From NCBI GenBank assembly GCA_020248915.1, contig JADCGP010000008.1:369681-433680 (forward strand): a stretch of 64,000 bases of DNA. Direction: 5' to 3'. Under the pieces are notes generated by a model that worked only from the letters and a program-made list of their open reading frames with translations, did not search any database and was not told the DNA's origin. This document shows, one piece after another, positions 20,946 to 30,754 of this stretch (within the stretch, counting starts at the first letter, position 1; the number at the start of each line of letters is the position of its first letter). This stretch comes from Rubrivivax sp. Lineage in GTDB: Bacteria; Pseudomonadota; Gammaproteobacteria; Burkholderiales; Burkholderiaceae_C. A program made the translations under genes and the position numbers.

Positions 20946-22319
20946 TCAGGCGCCTTCGGCGCCAGTGGCCAGCCGGGCGCGGCTGCGCCGCTCGATGCCG
21001 CGCACGATGGCCCGGTGCCGCCGCGCCGTGATCGGGTAGCGCCAGGCCACGGCCGCGGCCCCGAGGATGAACATCGCCGGCAGCGCCAGGCACACGAACT
21101 GGATGCCGAAGGCCGCGGTGGCGTCGTAGCTCGCCTGGCCGGGCTTGAAGCCGAACAGGCTCACCACCCACAGCGCCGCCGCCGCCGCGCCGCCACCGAA
21201 CAGCTTCAGCGTCATCTGCGTGATGGCCACCATCGGTCCTGCAGCGCGGTGGCCGGAGCGCAGGGCCTCGTAGTCGGCCAGGTCTCCCACCAGCGACATC
21301 GGCACCACCAGCGAGCCGGCCACGGTGGCAGCGACCAGCATCCAGGCACCCACGAGGATGGGCACGAGGTGAGGCGTGCCCGGTGCCAGTGCCAGCTGCG
21401 CCAGCAGCACACAGGCCAGGCAGGTCATCGACACGGCCCACACGTGGTGCTTCTCATGCCGCTTGAGCACCCACTGCAGCGCCGCCAGCCCGCCCATCGC
21501 GGCCCAGACGCCGAACAGGCTCTGCAGCGGCACCGCCTCACCCGCCTTCAGGTAGGAGTCGATGCGCATGAAGTCCAGCCCGAACATGAAGCCCGTGCCC
21601 AGCTCCCACAGGATCAGCACCACCAGCACGCGCTGCAACGGCCCGTTGCGCAGCACCAGGTCGGCCATCTGCCGCAGCGAAACGCGGTCGATGGGAACCG
21701 CCGTGTCGCCCGTCGGCGCCCAGCGCCAGGCGCACAGCAGCACGACCGGCGTGACGGCGGCCAGGATCCAGCCCGTCACCTGCAGCGATTCGAAGGTGAT
21801 GCGGTTGGACGACAGGAACCACAGCAGCGGCACCAGCGCATACATTTCCTTGCCGGCGATGGAGGCCCAGGTCTGATAGCTGGCACAGCGCGCGCGCTCG
21901 CGGTAGTCGTTCGTGATCTCGGTGGCCCAGGCGCCGTAGGGCACTTCAGTCAATGAACCCGCCAGCGTGGCCAGCGACAGCCAGATGCCCAGGTAGACCA
22001 GCCCCGCGCCGTCGGGCGGCACGTAGACGAACCAGGTCGCCGCGCTGCCCAGCGCGATGCCCAGCATCACCAGCGGTTTGCGCCCATGCCGGGCATGGCG
22101 CGTGGCATCGGAGAGGACGCCGATCGGGATCTGCAGCAGGACCTCCACCGTGCGCATCGCGAACAGGATCCCGGCGATGTCCGCCAGATCGAGCTTGAAC
22201 CGCTCGGCATAGAGCGCAGGGATGACGTAGGCCGCGGCGCGGAACAGGAGCAGCAGTGCGGCAGGAGCGGCAAAGGCCGCCATCTCGCGCACCGTCAGCA
22301 GTCGGGAGGTCGCTGTCAC
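20946..22319 (-). CDS. MFS transporter, GPH (glycoside-pentoside-hexuronide) type
   Basis: A 457-aa inner-membrane protein with about 12 hydrophobic segments. The loop after TM2 (IGVLSDATRHARHGRKPLVMLG) and the TM4 region (EVPYGAWATEITNDYRERAR) are characteristic of GPH/MelB-like cation symporters. It would move the substrate from periplasm to cytoplasm after uptake through the TonB receptor. The start is GTG. It lies 10 nt downstream of the CocE hydrolase. Confidence 0.86.
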   Translation of the reverse strand: MTATSRLLTVREMAAFAAPAALLLLFRAAAYVIPALYAERFKLDLADIAGILFAMRTVEVLLQIPIGVLSDATRHARHGRKPLVMLGIALGSAATWFVYVPPDGAGLVYLGIWLSLATLAGSLTEVPYGAWATEITNDYRERARCASYQTWASIAGKEMYALVPLLWFLSSNRITFESLQVTGWILAAVTPVVLLCAWRWAPTGDTAVPIDRVSLRQMADLVLRNGPLQRVLVVLILWELGTGFMFGLDFMRIDSYLKAGEAVPLQSLFGVWAAMGGLAALQWVLKRHEKHHVWAVSMTCLACVLLAQLALAPGTPHLVPILVGAWMLVAATVAGSLVVPMSLVGDLADYEALRSGHRAAGPMVAITQMTLKLFGGGAAAAALWVVSLFGFKPGQASYDATAAFGIQFVCLALPAMFILGAAAVAWRYPITARRHRAIVRGIERRSRARLATGAEGA

Positions 22320-22329
22320 GGCCGCACTC

Positions 22330-24099
22330 CTAACCGGCGATGCCAGGCCAGTCGGGCTCGGCGATGCCCGGCGTGGCTTCCAGGTCGATGACCGGCAACT
22401 CCAGGAACGACGCCCGCGTCGCGTCGTGGAACACGGTCTGGCGTGCCACGCGCGGCGAAGCGGTGCTGGTCGTCACCGGCTCACCGGTGCCCGGGTTGGG
22501 GAAGGTCTCGGGGAATGAACTGCAGCACACGCTCAGGCGCAGGCGATGACCGGGCCGGAAGACGTGGCCCAGGGCACCCAGCTCCAGCCGGATCTCCATC
22601 GGTGCACCGGGCACCACCGGCAGGTCCCGGTCGATGCCGCCACGGCCTACCAGGCGCAGGCGGGCCGAGCTGTGCATGCCCAGCCGCATGCCCCGACCAT
22701 CGGGGCCGACATCTTCCAGGCGGCAGAAGAAGTCGGCATCCCGCGCGTCGGTCGCCACATGAAGGACGATGCTGGCCACGCCCAGCACCGCCAGGGGTTC
22801 GCGCAGTGGTTCGCTCAGGTAGACCAGCACGTCCGGGCGGTCGATCATCGGCGCCAGGTCACGGGGCCATTCGCGTACGGTCTGCGGCACGCCGTCGGCG
22901 TCCGGGAGATGCGAGGTCACCGGGTGCATCGGGTCGTGCACGATCACGTCGGACGGCTCCGTGCCCGGGGCATCGAACGACAGGCGCCCGTCACCGCCCA
23001 GCCCTTGCGCACGGCCGCCGCTGTGCAGGTACAGGCGGCGGGACTGCGCGAACGCGGGTGGGAAGTCAGTGCTGTTGATCCAGCGGTCGGCTCCCGTCAG
23101 GTACAGGCGCGCCTGGGGCAGCTCGAAGCGGCCTTCGCCCTTGAGGTGGTGGTCGAAGAAGGCGCGCACCACCTCGCGGGCGACGAAGAAGCCGTGCGGC
23201 GGCAGGTGCAGGTCGCCCAGCGGGTTGATGGGCTGCTCGGTCTCGCAGGCGTGGCCACCGTCCGGCGCGCCGTGGTGGTTCCACGGCCCGACCACGAGGT
23301 GCTGGCGGTCCCGTGCCGGCGAAACCCGGCGCATCGATTGGAAGTGCTTGACCGTGCCACCCAGGCAGCCGTCCTGCCAGCCACTGAAGGCCAGAGACGG
23401 GACGTCGCTGCGCGCGTAGTCGGCATCGCTGAACTCCAGCGCCGCCAAGTGCAGGTCGCGCAGGCGGTGGCTCGCCATGTCGCGATAGACCGGCAGCACC
23501 TGGCCGGTGACCACCTCGTCGATCGTCATCACCGGCCGGTGGGTCAGCAGCGCATGCCAGTCGACCTCGGGGCCAGCAACCAGCGGCGGCCCCTCCCGCG
23601 TCCGCGACCCCCAGAGCAACGAGTGCTCGAACGAGAAGATGCCGCCGCGCCAGGTGATGTCCTGGTTGCCACCGGCCGCGCTGGCGCTGGGCGACATGGC
23701 CATCAGGTGCGGCGGGCGCTCGCGGGCTGCATACCATGGGTTGGTGCCGGTGTACGACGAGCCGCGCATCGCCACACGCCCGTTGCAGAAGGGCTGCGCG
23801 GCCAGCCACTCGATGGCGTCGTGGGTGTCCCGGCCCTCGTTGGCCATGAAGACGAAGGTGCCGCCGGAGTCGCCCTTGCCGCGGCAGTCGGCGATGACCA
23901 TGGCGTAGCCGTGCGTCATCCAGAAGCGAACTTCGTTGCGAAAGCTGAGGCCCTGCGGCCCGCGGTTGTAGGGCGTGATCTCCAGCACCAGCGGGCGCGG
24001 CTCGGCCGGGTCGGGCGTGAAGACGTCTGCAGCGAGCGTGACGCCATCGCGCAGCGGGATGTGCACGGTGAGCGTGGCGGGGGTCTGGGAAGGGTGCAT
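22330..24099 (-). CDS. CocE/NonD family hydrolase
   Basis: A 589-aa serine hydrolase of the X-Pro dipeptidyl-peptidase S15/cocaine esterase group: alpha/beta fold with RGSSYTGT (nucleophile around Ser115), VIADCRGKGDSGG, an acid in FSGWQDG, His in GPWNHHG, and the C-terminal jelly-roll (PVVPGAPMEIRLELG, FRPGHRLRLSVCCSSFP). It has no signal peptide. Members split esters or amides, including beta-lactam side chains and macrocycles. A four-base gap separates it from the secreted-protein gene upstream. Confidence 0.9.
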   Translation of the reverse strand: MHPSQTPATLTVHIPLRDGVTLAADVFTPDPAEPRPLVLEITPYNRGPQGLSFRNEVRFWMTHGYAMVIADCRGKGDSGGTFVFMANEGRDTHDAIEWLAAQPFCNGRVAMRGSSYTGTNPWYAARERPPHLMAMSPSASAAGGNQDITWRGGIFSFEHSLLWGSRTREGPPLVAGPEVDWHALLTHRPVMTIDEVVTGQVLPVYRDMASHRLRDLHLAALEFSDADYARSDVPSLAFSGWQDGCLGGTVKHFQSMRRVSPARDRQHLVVGPWNHHGAPDGGHACETEQPINPLGDLHLPPHGFFVAREVVRAFFDHHLKGEGRFELPQARLYLTGADRWINSTDFPPAFAQSRRLYLHSGGRAQGLGGDGRLSFDAPGTEPSDVIVHDPMHPVTSHLPDADGVPQTVREWPRDLAPMIDRPDVLVYLSEPLREPLAVLGVASIVLHVATDARDADFFCRLEDVGPDGRGMRLGMHSSARLRLVGRGGIDRDLPVVPGAPMEIRLELGALGHVFRPGHRLRLSVCCSSFPETFPNPGTGEPVTTSTASPRVARQTVFHDATRASFLELPVIDLEATPGIAEPDWPGIAG

Positions 24100-24103
24100 G
24101 GTG

Positions 24104-24628
24104 TCAGCGCTCCGGAACGGCGTGCGAGGCAAGCAGGGTCTCCCAGTGGAGGCCCTCGTCCATCGACAGCTCCCAGCGTTGCCGGATCGAGCCGTCGGCC
24201 TGCGGTTGCCAGGTCATGCGGTGCAGGCCGACGCGGCCGTCGAAGAAGGCGTTACGACCGCTCAGCACGAGCCGCATGCCCTCGACGCGGCCCGACAGGC
24301 GCAGCGAGTGGCCGTCGTCGTTGACGAAGACGCGGTGCCATTGGCCGCCGTGCCGGTCGTACCAGGTGGTGACCTCGCCGCTGCCGGCGATCGCGCCGCG
24401 CCAGTGGCCGCGCAGTGCGCAACCCGACAGGATGGGCTCGACATGCAGTTCGCCGGCGCGCTCGCCTGTCTCGGCCACGACACGGAAGCGGCCGATGCTG
24501 TAGTCCAGCTGGCGGTACTCCGGGGCCCCGCACAGCTGGCCGGGGGCCGGCTCGGAGCCGGAGGGCTGGGCGGTTGCCGTGCCCAGGGTCATCAGCAGCG
24601 CGAGGGCCAACGCCGGTCGGTTCGTCAT
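24104..24628 (-). CDS. secreted protein of unknown family, copy 2
   Basis: A 174-aa paralogue of 11665-12210. It has a clear signal peptide (ALALALLMTLGTATAQ), a GGAGAA-type ribosome-binding site about 7 nt before the ATG, and the conserved blocks [30 protein letters not shown] and [11 protein letters not shown]. Aromatic and Arg residues at fixed positions hint at a ligand pocket. I know no functional name for it. Keeping one copy per operon arm suggests a specific role in this pathway. Confidence 0.7.
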   Translation of the reverse strand: MTNRPALALALLMTLGTATAQPSGSEPAPGQLCGAPEYRQLDYSIGRFRVVAETGERAGELHVEPILSGCALRGHWRGAIAGSGEVTTWYDRHGGQWHRVFVNDDGHSLRLSGRVEGMRLVLSGRNAFFDGRVGLHRMTWQPQADGSIRQRWELSMDEGLHWETLLASHAVPER

Positions 24629-24654
24629 GATGGGTTCTCCTGAACGCTCGAGGT

Positions 24655-25677
24655 TCACCCCCAGAGGGCGGGTGACGGGGCGTGCAACCAGCCCTGCCGC
24701 ACGTCGAGCGGAGGGTCGCGGTCGGCCACCAAGTGACCGGCGCCGGCGTCGACGCACGCTGCGCCGTGAGCCAGCAGGTACAGCGGCGCCATGGCCAGCG
24801 ATGTTCCACCGTTGGAGCCCACCATCCAGGCCAGGCCCTGCCGGCGGGCCTCGTCGATCAGCGCCAGCGCCTCGGTGAGGCCGCCCGTCTTGTCGAGTTT
24901 CACGTTGACCATCTGGTAGTGCGGCGCCACGCGGGGCAGCGATCCGCGGTCGGTGCAACTCTCGTCGGCACAGAAGCGCAGATCCCCCGGCGGCCGGGGC
25001 AGTTCGCCGTCGGCACCGGGCGGCAGCGGCTGCTCGATCACGACGACGTTCAACCGCTGCGCCAGCGGCAGCCAGCGCTGGAGGTCCGACGATGTCCAGC
25101 CGGCATTCACGTCGACGAGGAGCGGCCGCGCCCGCCACGCGGCCGACACCGCCTCCAGGCGCTCGCCATCCCTGCCGTCGGCCCCGCCGAGCTTGACCTT
25201 CAGGAGCGGCGCGTCGGTGCAGCGTGCGACCGCGGCGGCCATGGCGTGGGGGTCGTCCAGGGCGACGGTCGGGATGCACTGGACCGGCCCGGCCGGCCCC
25301 ACCCGGTCCGCAAGCGCCGGTTCCAGCGACCAGGCGCGCCGGCCGTTGCGCTTGGCGTCGAGGTCCCACAGCGCGCAGTCCAGCGCATTGCGCAGCGGCG
25401 TGCAGGGCAGGCGCTCGAGGATGTTCGAGCGGTCCAGCCCGTCCAGCCAGCCCGGCTCGGACGCCAGGCGCAGCAACGCGGCCTGGGCCTCCAGCCCCAC
25501 GGTCTGGTCGAACTCGTGCGGCTCGCACTCGCCACGGCCGCTGCAGCCGGGCTCGTGCAGGTGCACCGTCAGGACCAGACTGTCGATGAAGACGTGGCGG
25601 GAGATGGCAAACGGCTCGCGCAGCGGCCAGCGCTCGAGGGTCACCTCGAGGCGCCGTGACACGGCTTCCAACGCCAT
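24655..25677 (-). CDS. enolase-superfamily protein, dipeptide epimerase-like (MLE subgroup)
   Basis: A 340-aa barrel enzyme. Catalytic KxK is Lys160/Lys162 in LLKVKLGG, metal ligands are Asp189 (VDVNAGW), Glu215 (IEQPL) and Asp238 (ADES), and the opposing base is Lys260 in NVKLDKTGGL. This set matches L-Ala-D/L-Glu (dipeptide) epimerases rather than mandelate racemase. The substrate could be an amino-acid amide released by the neighbouring hydrolases. It overlaps the GMC gene by 1 nt (TGATG). Confidence 0.87.
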   Translation of the reverse strand: MALEAVSRRLEVTLERWPLREPFAISRHVFIDSLVLTVHLHEPGCSGRGECEPHEFDQTVGLEAQAALLRLASEPGWLDGLDRSNILERLPCTPLRNALDCALWDLDAKRNGRRAWSLEPALADRVGPAGPVQCIPTVALDDPHAMAAAVARCTDAPLLKVKLGGADGRDGERLEAVSAAWRARPLLVDVNAGWTSSDLQRWLPLAQRLNVVVIEQPLPPGADGELPRPPGDLRFCADESCTDRGSLPRVAPHYQMVNVKLDKTGGLTEALALIDEARRQGLAWMVGSNGGTSLAMAPLYLLAHGAACVDAGAGHLVADRDPPLDVRQGWLHAPSPALWG

Positions 25678-27290
25678 CAGGCGGCCCGCCGCACGAAGTC
25701 GGCGGCCCGCTCGCCGATCATGATGGCCGGCGCGTTGAGGTTGCCCGACGGGATGGCCGGAATGACGGAGGTGTCAGCGACCCGCAGGCCCTGCACGCCG
25801 CGCACGCGCAGTTCCCCGTCCAGCACCGCGGCGCCGTCGGCACCCATGCGGCAGGTGCCGCAGGCGTGATAGCAGATGCTGGCGTCGTCACGGACGAAGC
25901 GCTCCAGCGCCGCGTCGTCGCCCAGATCGACGGCCGGTGCCAGGCGGCGGCGAACGTGGCGCGCGAACGGCGCGGCACGGGCGATGCGGTCGACCAGGCG
26001 CACACCGTCCATCAGCGTGCGCACGTCCTCGGCGTCGGCGAGCAGGTTGGGCTCGATGTGCGGCGGGTCCTCGAGGTGCGGGCCCGAGGGCCGGATCTCG
26101 CCCCGCGAGCGCGGCCGGGCCACCGACGGCGAAAGCGAGAAGACCGGCGTGCCGCGCGTGAAGGCGAGCGCGTCCTCCAGCCGCCCCCAGGGCCCGGCGA
26201 AGAGCAGCAGGTCGGGCGGACCTTCCGGGGTGCGTCCGCTGTGGGCGTAACCCAGCAGGTGCGAGCCGGGCGACGTCGCCGGACCGCGCCGCGACAACGC
26301 CCACTGCAGCCCGATGCCCGCCATCGTCAGCCACTGCCGGTGACGCGTGTAGGTCGGCACGTCGACCTCGTACTCGACGTACAGCTCCGGGTGCTCCTGC
26401 AGGTGCCGGCCGACGTCGGGTGCGTCGACGAGCAAGGGAATCCCCAGCGACTGGAGCAGCCCGCCCGGCCCGATCCCCGACCGCATCAGCAGCAGGGGCG
26501 AGGCGATGGCGCCGGCGCACAGCACGATCTCCTTCCGCGCCGCGACCCGGGCCTGCCGATCGCCGCGCCGCAGTGCCAGACCGGACGCCCGCCCGCCTTC
26601 GAACAACACGCGGTCGGCGCGACAGTCGGTCCAGACCTCGAGATTGGTCCGTCCACGCGCCGCGCCGAGGTAGGCCGCCGACGCGCTCTGGCGCAGGCCC
26701 CGGCGCTGGTTCGTCTGCACGACGCCGACCGCCGCACCAGCGGCGGCGTTGATGTCGTCGACCACCGGCACGCCCTCGGTTGCGAACGACGCCAGCAGGT
26801 CGGGCATCAGCGGATGCGGGCTGCGGAACTGCTCCACGGCCACCGGGCCCTCACGCCCACGTTCGACCGGCGACTCGTCGGCATAGCGTTCGACGCGCCG
26901 GAACCACGGCGCCACGCCGCTCCAGCCCCAGCCCGGCAGCCCGGCACGCGCCCACGCGTCGTAGTCGGACGGCAGCCCCAGGGCCCAGATCAGGCCGTTG
27001 ATGGTGCTGCTGCCGCCGAGAATCCGGCCGCGCCGCCACTCGTCGGCGCGGCCGCCGCGCGTCGGGTCGGCTGCGCAAGCGTAGCGCCAGGCGTAGCGGT
27101 TCCAGTCGCGCACGAGGACCTGGCCGCCCGGAACGGCAAACAGCGGCGTGCCGTCACGGCCGCCAGCCTCCAGCAGCAGCACACGAACCGAGGGATCCTC
27201 GCTGAGCCGTGCCGCCACCGCGCAGCCGGCCGAGCCGGCGCCGACCACGACCACGTCGGCCACGGCATCGAAGGCGGTGCGCTCGGTCAC
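25677..27290 (-). CDS. GMC-family FAD oxidoreductase (choline/alcohol dehydrogenase-like)
   Basis: A 537-aa flavoenzyme oxidising an alcohol to an aldehyde or ketone. It has the N-terminal VVVGAGSAGCAVAARL, the GMC signature RRGRILGGSSTINGLIW and the C-terminal block YHACGTCRMG with SGNLNAPAIMIGERAA, which supplies the catalytic His and Asn. The GTG start overlaps the PIP-like stop by 4 nt. Together with the ALDH it could convert an alcohol to an acid. Confidence 0.92.
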   Translation of the reverse strand: MTERTAFDAVADVVVVGAGSAGCAVAARLSEDPSVRVLLLEAGGRDGTPLFAVPGGQVLVRDWNRYAWRYACAADPTRGGRADEWRRGRILGGSSTINGLIWALGLPSDYDAWARAGLPGWGWSGVAPWFRRVERYADESPVERGREGPVAVEQFRSPHPLMPDLLASFATEGVPVVDDINAAAGAAVGVVQTNQRRGLRQSASAAYLGAARGRTNLEVWTDCRADRVLFEGGRASGLALRRGDRQARVAARKEIVLCAGAIASPLLLMRSGIGPGGLLQSLGIPLLVDAPDVGRHLQEHPELYVEYEVDVPTYTRHRQWLTMAGIGLQWALSRRGPATSPGSHLLGYAHSGRTPEGPPDLLLFAGPWGRLEDALAFTRGTPVFSLSPSVARPRSRGEIRPSGPHLEDPPHIEPNLLADAEDVRTLMDGVRLVDRIARAAPFARHVRRRLAPAVDLGDDAALERFVRDDASICYHACGTCRMGADGAAVLDGELRVRGVQGLRVADTSVIPAIPSGNLNAPAIMIGERAADFVRRAA

Positions 27291-28240
27291 GGATCGGCTC
27301 GAAACGTCGTCGCCAAGCGCCCGGTCAGCCGCTGCATCACCCCCCGCAGTGCGTCGGCCATCGCGGGCTCGGTGGGGGTGTGGCCGGCCATCGGCACGAT
27401 CTCCAGCTCGGCCTCGGGCCAGGCCCGCTTCAGGCGCCAGGCCGCCGCCGGCGGGCACACGACATCGAAGCGGCCGTTGACGATGTGGCACGGCAGATGC
27501 CGGATGCGATCGATGCCGGCCAGCAGGGCATCCGGGTCGATGAAGCATCCGTTGCGCAGGAAGTGGCAGCACACGCGCTGGTACGCGGACGTGTAGTCCG
27601 GCGTGAGCTCGGCATCGATCGCGGCGCGGTCGGCCTGCATCGCGGCCGCGGTCCACTCGAAGCGCGCCAGCGCGAGAGCCGCACGCAACGAGGCAGCGGC
27701 GTCGCCTTGCGCCAGCACCGCGTCCTGCAGCGCCTTCAGCCGCTGCAGCGGGGCCTGGCCTGGCGCGGCACCGGTCGCCTCGAACCACGCTTCGGGAAAG
27801 AATCGGGGTGCACCCTCGGCAAGCCAGTCCATCTCCGGCCCGGTGCCCAGGAAGAGGCCGCGCAGGACGAGCGCCAGGCAGCGCCCTGGGTGGGCCTGCG
27901 CGTAGAGCAGGGCCAGCGTACTGCCCCAGGAGCCGCCCGAGACCACCCAGCGTTCGATGCCCAGGTGGCTGCGCAGGCGCTCGATGTCATCGACCAGGTG
28001 CGCGGTATCGTTGAAGGCGAGTTCCCCGGCTGGCGTGGAACGGCCGCAGCCGCGCTGGTCGAACATGACGAGCCTCACGACCCCAGGGTCGTGCACGCTG
28101 CGCATGTCACCCTCCATCGCGGCCCCGGGGCCGCCGTGCAGGTAGACCACCGGCAGACCGTCCGGGCGGCCCCACTCCTCGAAATACATCGTGTGGCCGT
28201 GGTCCAAGGCCAGCGTCCCGCTGCGGACCGGATGTCTCAC
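27287..28240 (-). CDS. alpha/beta hydrolase, proline iminopeptidase family, copy 2
   Basis: A 317-aa paralogue of 12254-13201 with HTMYFEEWG, HGGPGAAME, DQRGCGRSTPAGEL and the nucleophile elbow SGGSWGSTLALLYAQ. The acid and His lie in NGRFDVVCPP and MAGHTPTEP. It starts with GTG, overlapping the SDR2 stop by 4 nt. Conserved glutamates for N-terminal amine recognition in true prolyl iminopeptidases cannot be confirmed by eye, so amidase or esterase activity on a non-peptide is equally likely. Confidence 0.88.
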   Translation of the reverse strand: MRHPVRSGTLALDHGHTMYFEEWGRPDGLPVVYLHGGPGAAMEGDMRSVHDPGVVRLVMFDQRGCGRSTPAGELAFNDTAHLVDDIERLRSHLGIERWVVSGGSWGSTLALLYAQAHPGRCLALVLRGLFLGTGPEMDWLAEGAPRFFPEAWFEATGAAPGQAPLQRLKALQDAVLAQGDAAASLRAALALARFEWTAAAMQADRAAIDAELTPDYTSAYQRVCCHFLRNGCFIDPDALLAGIDRIRHLPCHIVNGRFDVVCPPAAAWRLKRAWPEAELEIVPMAGHTPTEPAMADALRGVMQRLTGRLATTFRADP

Positions 28241-29007
28241 AGCGCCAGCAGACCACCGTCGACCGGCATCACGATCCCGGTCACGTAGCTGGACATCGGC
28301 GAGGCGAGGAAGGCCACCGGCCCCGCCAGTTCTGCCGGGTCTCCGAACCGCGCCATGGGGACGCGGACCAGCGCCGCGGCGTGGCGCGCCGGGTCGGCGC
28401 GGGTGCCGGCGGTCATCTCGGTCGAGAACCAACCCGGGGCGACGGCGTTGACGCGCACCCCGGCCGGTGCCAGCTCGATGGCCAGCGAGCGGGTGTACTG
28501 CGCGATCGCGGCCTTGGACACCGCGTAGGCCGAAGCATGCGGCTGCAGGCCGACGAGGGCCTGGACCGACACCACGTTGACGATGGCGCCCCGGGTCTGC
28601 CGCAGGTCGGGCAGCAGCGCCTCGGTGGCCCGCATCGTGCCATCGAGGTTGACGCCGAGCACGCGGTGCCACGCATCCTCGTAGCCCGGCTCGCCGGCAG
28701 TGCCGCGCGCCTCGACCCCGGCGTTGTTGACCAGCACGCTTGCCACCAGACCGGCGCGGCGCAGTTCGTCACGCAGCGCCCCGCCCGCCGCAGGATCTGC
28801 GATGTCCCAGCGCATGGCGCGGGCCTGGGCGCCCTCGCGCCGCAGCATCTCGGCCGTGCCCTCCGCGGCCGTGCCGTCGATGTCGGTGACGACGACCTGG
28901 GCCCCCAGGGCGGCCAGGCCACGGGCCACCGCGCGGCCATTGCCGCGTCCTGCACCCGTGATCACGACGACACGGGCCTCAAGCGATGGGATGGGTCGCG
29001 CAGTCAT
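28237..29007 (-). CDS. short-chain dehydrogenase/reductase, copy 2
   Basis: A 256-aa classical SDR: VITGAGRGNGRAVA, Asp in VVTDIDG (NAD preference), LVNNAGVEA, VVSVQAL (Ser) and YAVSK (Tyr, Lys), ending YVTGIVMPVDGG. The ATG at 29007 was chosen because GGAG stands about 11 nt upstream; this overlaps the flavoprotein C-terminus by 29 nt. An earlier ATG (29047) is also in frame. It repeats the SDR-flavoprotein pairing of the other arm. Confidence 0.88.
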   Translation of the reverse strand: MTARPIPSLEARVVVITGAGRGNGRAVARGLAALGAQVVVTDIDGTAAEGTAEMLRREGAQARAMRWDIADPAAGGALRDELRRAGLVASVLVNNAGVEARGTAGEPGYEDAWHRVLGVNLDGTMRATEALLPDLRQTRGAIVNVVSVQALVGLQPHASAYAVSKAAIAQYTRSLAIELAPAGVRVNAVAPGWFSTEMTAGTRADPARHAAALVRVPMARFGDPAELAGPVAFLASPMSSYVTGIVMPVDGGLLAL

Positions 29008-30754
29008 GGCGAGGGCTGCTCCGGGAGTCGACGCTGGCCGATGGTTCATCGCCGTGCCCCAGCGCGTGGCGGGCGGCCAGCCAGCCAAAGGTCAGGGCCG
29101 GGCCCAGCGTGATGCCAGCGGAAGGATAGTGGCCGCCGAACAGGCTCGCGGCCGCGTTGCCCGCAGCGTACAGGCCTCGAGTGGCCGCACCCCGTGCGTC
29201 GACCACGCGAGCCGCGCCGTCGGTGGGCAGGCCGAGGAAGGTGCCGATGTCCCCGGGCAGCACCCGGATCGCGTAGTACGGCGGCGTCGCGAGCGGCCCG
29301 AGTGCCGGGTTCGGACCGTGCTGCGGATCGCCGTAGCGGCGTTCGAACACGCTCTGCCCGCGCAGGAACTCCCGGTCCTCCCCGAGAGCGGCCGCCTCGT
29401 TGAACCGAGCCACCGTCGCCTGGAGGCTGCCCGATGGCAGTCCGAGTGCGGACTCGAGCCATGACAGGGTGTCGCCCCGCTGGAGATACCCGCTGCGCAC
29501 GTGGTGGCCCAGCGGCGAAGGAAAGGGCCGCACTGCGCCGAGGCCATAGCGCCGAAGCGCGCGGTGATCGGCCACCAGCCACGCGTGATCGAAGCCGCGC
29601 GCCAGCATCGCGGTGACGAACTCGTGATACGACAGCGACTCGTTGACGAATCGCCCACCGTCGGGGCCGACGGCGAGGATGCCGGGCCGCCCCTTGTCGC
29701 TGAAGTGCGGGAACGGGGCCCCCTCGCTGCCTGCTTGCGGTACGAGGGACACGGGCGCCCACGCGGCCGGCCGGCCCAGGGGATCCGGCACCGCCAAATC
29801 CAGCGGCGCGGTCAGCGCGAACGCATCGCCGTCGTTGCCCTCGGGCGGCAGCGCGACGTGATCCAGGCCGGCCCGCACGTGCGGGAAGTGACGCCGCCGC
29901 GCCTGGACATCCGCAGAGCAGCCGCCGCTGGCCAACACCACGCCGCGGCGTGCGCGCACGCGATGAACTCCGCCGGCCTGCTCGTACTCCAGGCCGCAGA
30001 CCGCGTCGCCTTCGATGAGCAGGGTGCGCGCTCGTGCCTGAGTGCGGACGTCGACGCCCCGCTCGCGCAGCGTGGCGAGCAGACGCGCCACCAGCGCGTT
30101 GCCATTGGTCACCCGCGTGCCTCGCGCATGGCCGGCGAGGCGGTCGCGCCATCCGCGACCGATCAGCCCCAGGGCGTGCCACGCAGAGGCCGGGACGCGG
30201 CCCGCTGCCAGGAGGTGCGGAAGATCCAGCCGCGTGCAGACGGAGATGCCGCCCAAGATCAGCGCATTGCGCAGCGGCGGCCGGAGTCGGGCGAAGTCGT
30301 TCGCCGCGAGACGCCGCCCGTCGAAGGGCAGCACGGCCAGCGAGCGCCCGCCCAGGGAGGCGCCGGGCAGGTTGGAGTGGTAGTCGGCCGACCGAGGCAT
30401 CAGCGCATAGCGCAACTGGGTGTGCTGCTCCAGCCAGGCCAGCGCCTCCGGGGCCGATTGCAGGAACGCGCGGGTGCGCTGCGCGTCGAAGCGCTCCCCG
30501 AGCAGTGTCCGGAGATAGGTCTCCACCGACTCCGGACCGTCGGCCAGCCCCGCTTCGCGTGCCTGCCGGCTGCCGGGTATCCAGATCTCGCCACCCGACA
30601 GCGCACTCGTGCCGCCGATCAGCGCGGTCTTCTCCAGCACGACCACCGACGCGCCGAGCACGGCTGCCGTGGCCGCGGCCGCCAGACCGGCAGCCCCGGA
30701 GCCCACGACGACCAGATCGACGCTGTGCTCGTGGATGGCTTGCTCAGCCGGCAT
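28979..30754 (-). CDS. FAD-dependent dehydrogenase, 3-ketosteroid Delta-dehydrogenase-like, copy 2
   Basis: A 591-aa flavoprotein with VVVGSGAAGLAAAATAA at the N-terminus, EKTALIGGTSALSGGEIW, and GGHYPSAGITLGPALTFG near the C-terminus. It is a full-length paralogue of 16906-18636. The ATG overlaps the EthD gene by 11 nt. A role in desaturating a ring ketone fits the family; two diverged copies suggest two positions or two intermediates are dehydrogenated (inference). Confidence 0.87.
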   Translation of the reverse strand: MPAEQAIHEHSVDLVVVGSGAAGLAAAATAAVLGASVVVLEKTALIGGTSALSGGEIWIPGSRQAREAGLADGPESVETYLRTLLGERFDAQRTRAFLQSAPEALAWLEQHTQLRYALMPRSADYHSNLPGASLGGRSLAVLPFDGRRLAANDFARLRPPLRNALILGGISVCTRLDLPHLLAAGRVPASAWHALGLIGRGWRDRLAGHARGTRVTNGNALVARLLATLRERGVDVRTQARARTLLIEGDAVCGLEYEQAGGVHRVRARRGVVLASGGCSADVQARRRHFPHVRAGLDHVALPPEGNDGDAFALTAPLDLAVPDPLGRPAAWAPVSLVPQAGSEGAPFPHFSDKGRPGILAVGPDGGRFVNESLSYHEFVTAMLARGFDHAWLVADHRALRRYGLGAVRPFPSPLGHHVRSGYLQRGDTLSWLESALGLPSGSLQATVARFNEAAALGEDREFLRGQSVFERRYGDPQHGPNPALGPLATPPYYAIRVLPGDIGTFLGLPTDGAARVVDARGAATRGLYAAGNAAASLFGGHYPSAGITLGPALTFGWLAARHALGHGDEPSASVDSRSSPRHDCATHPIA

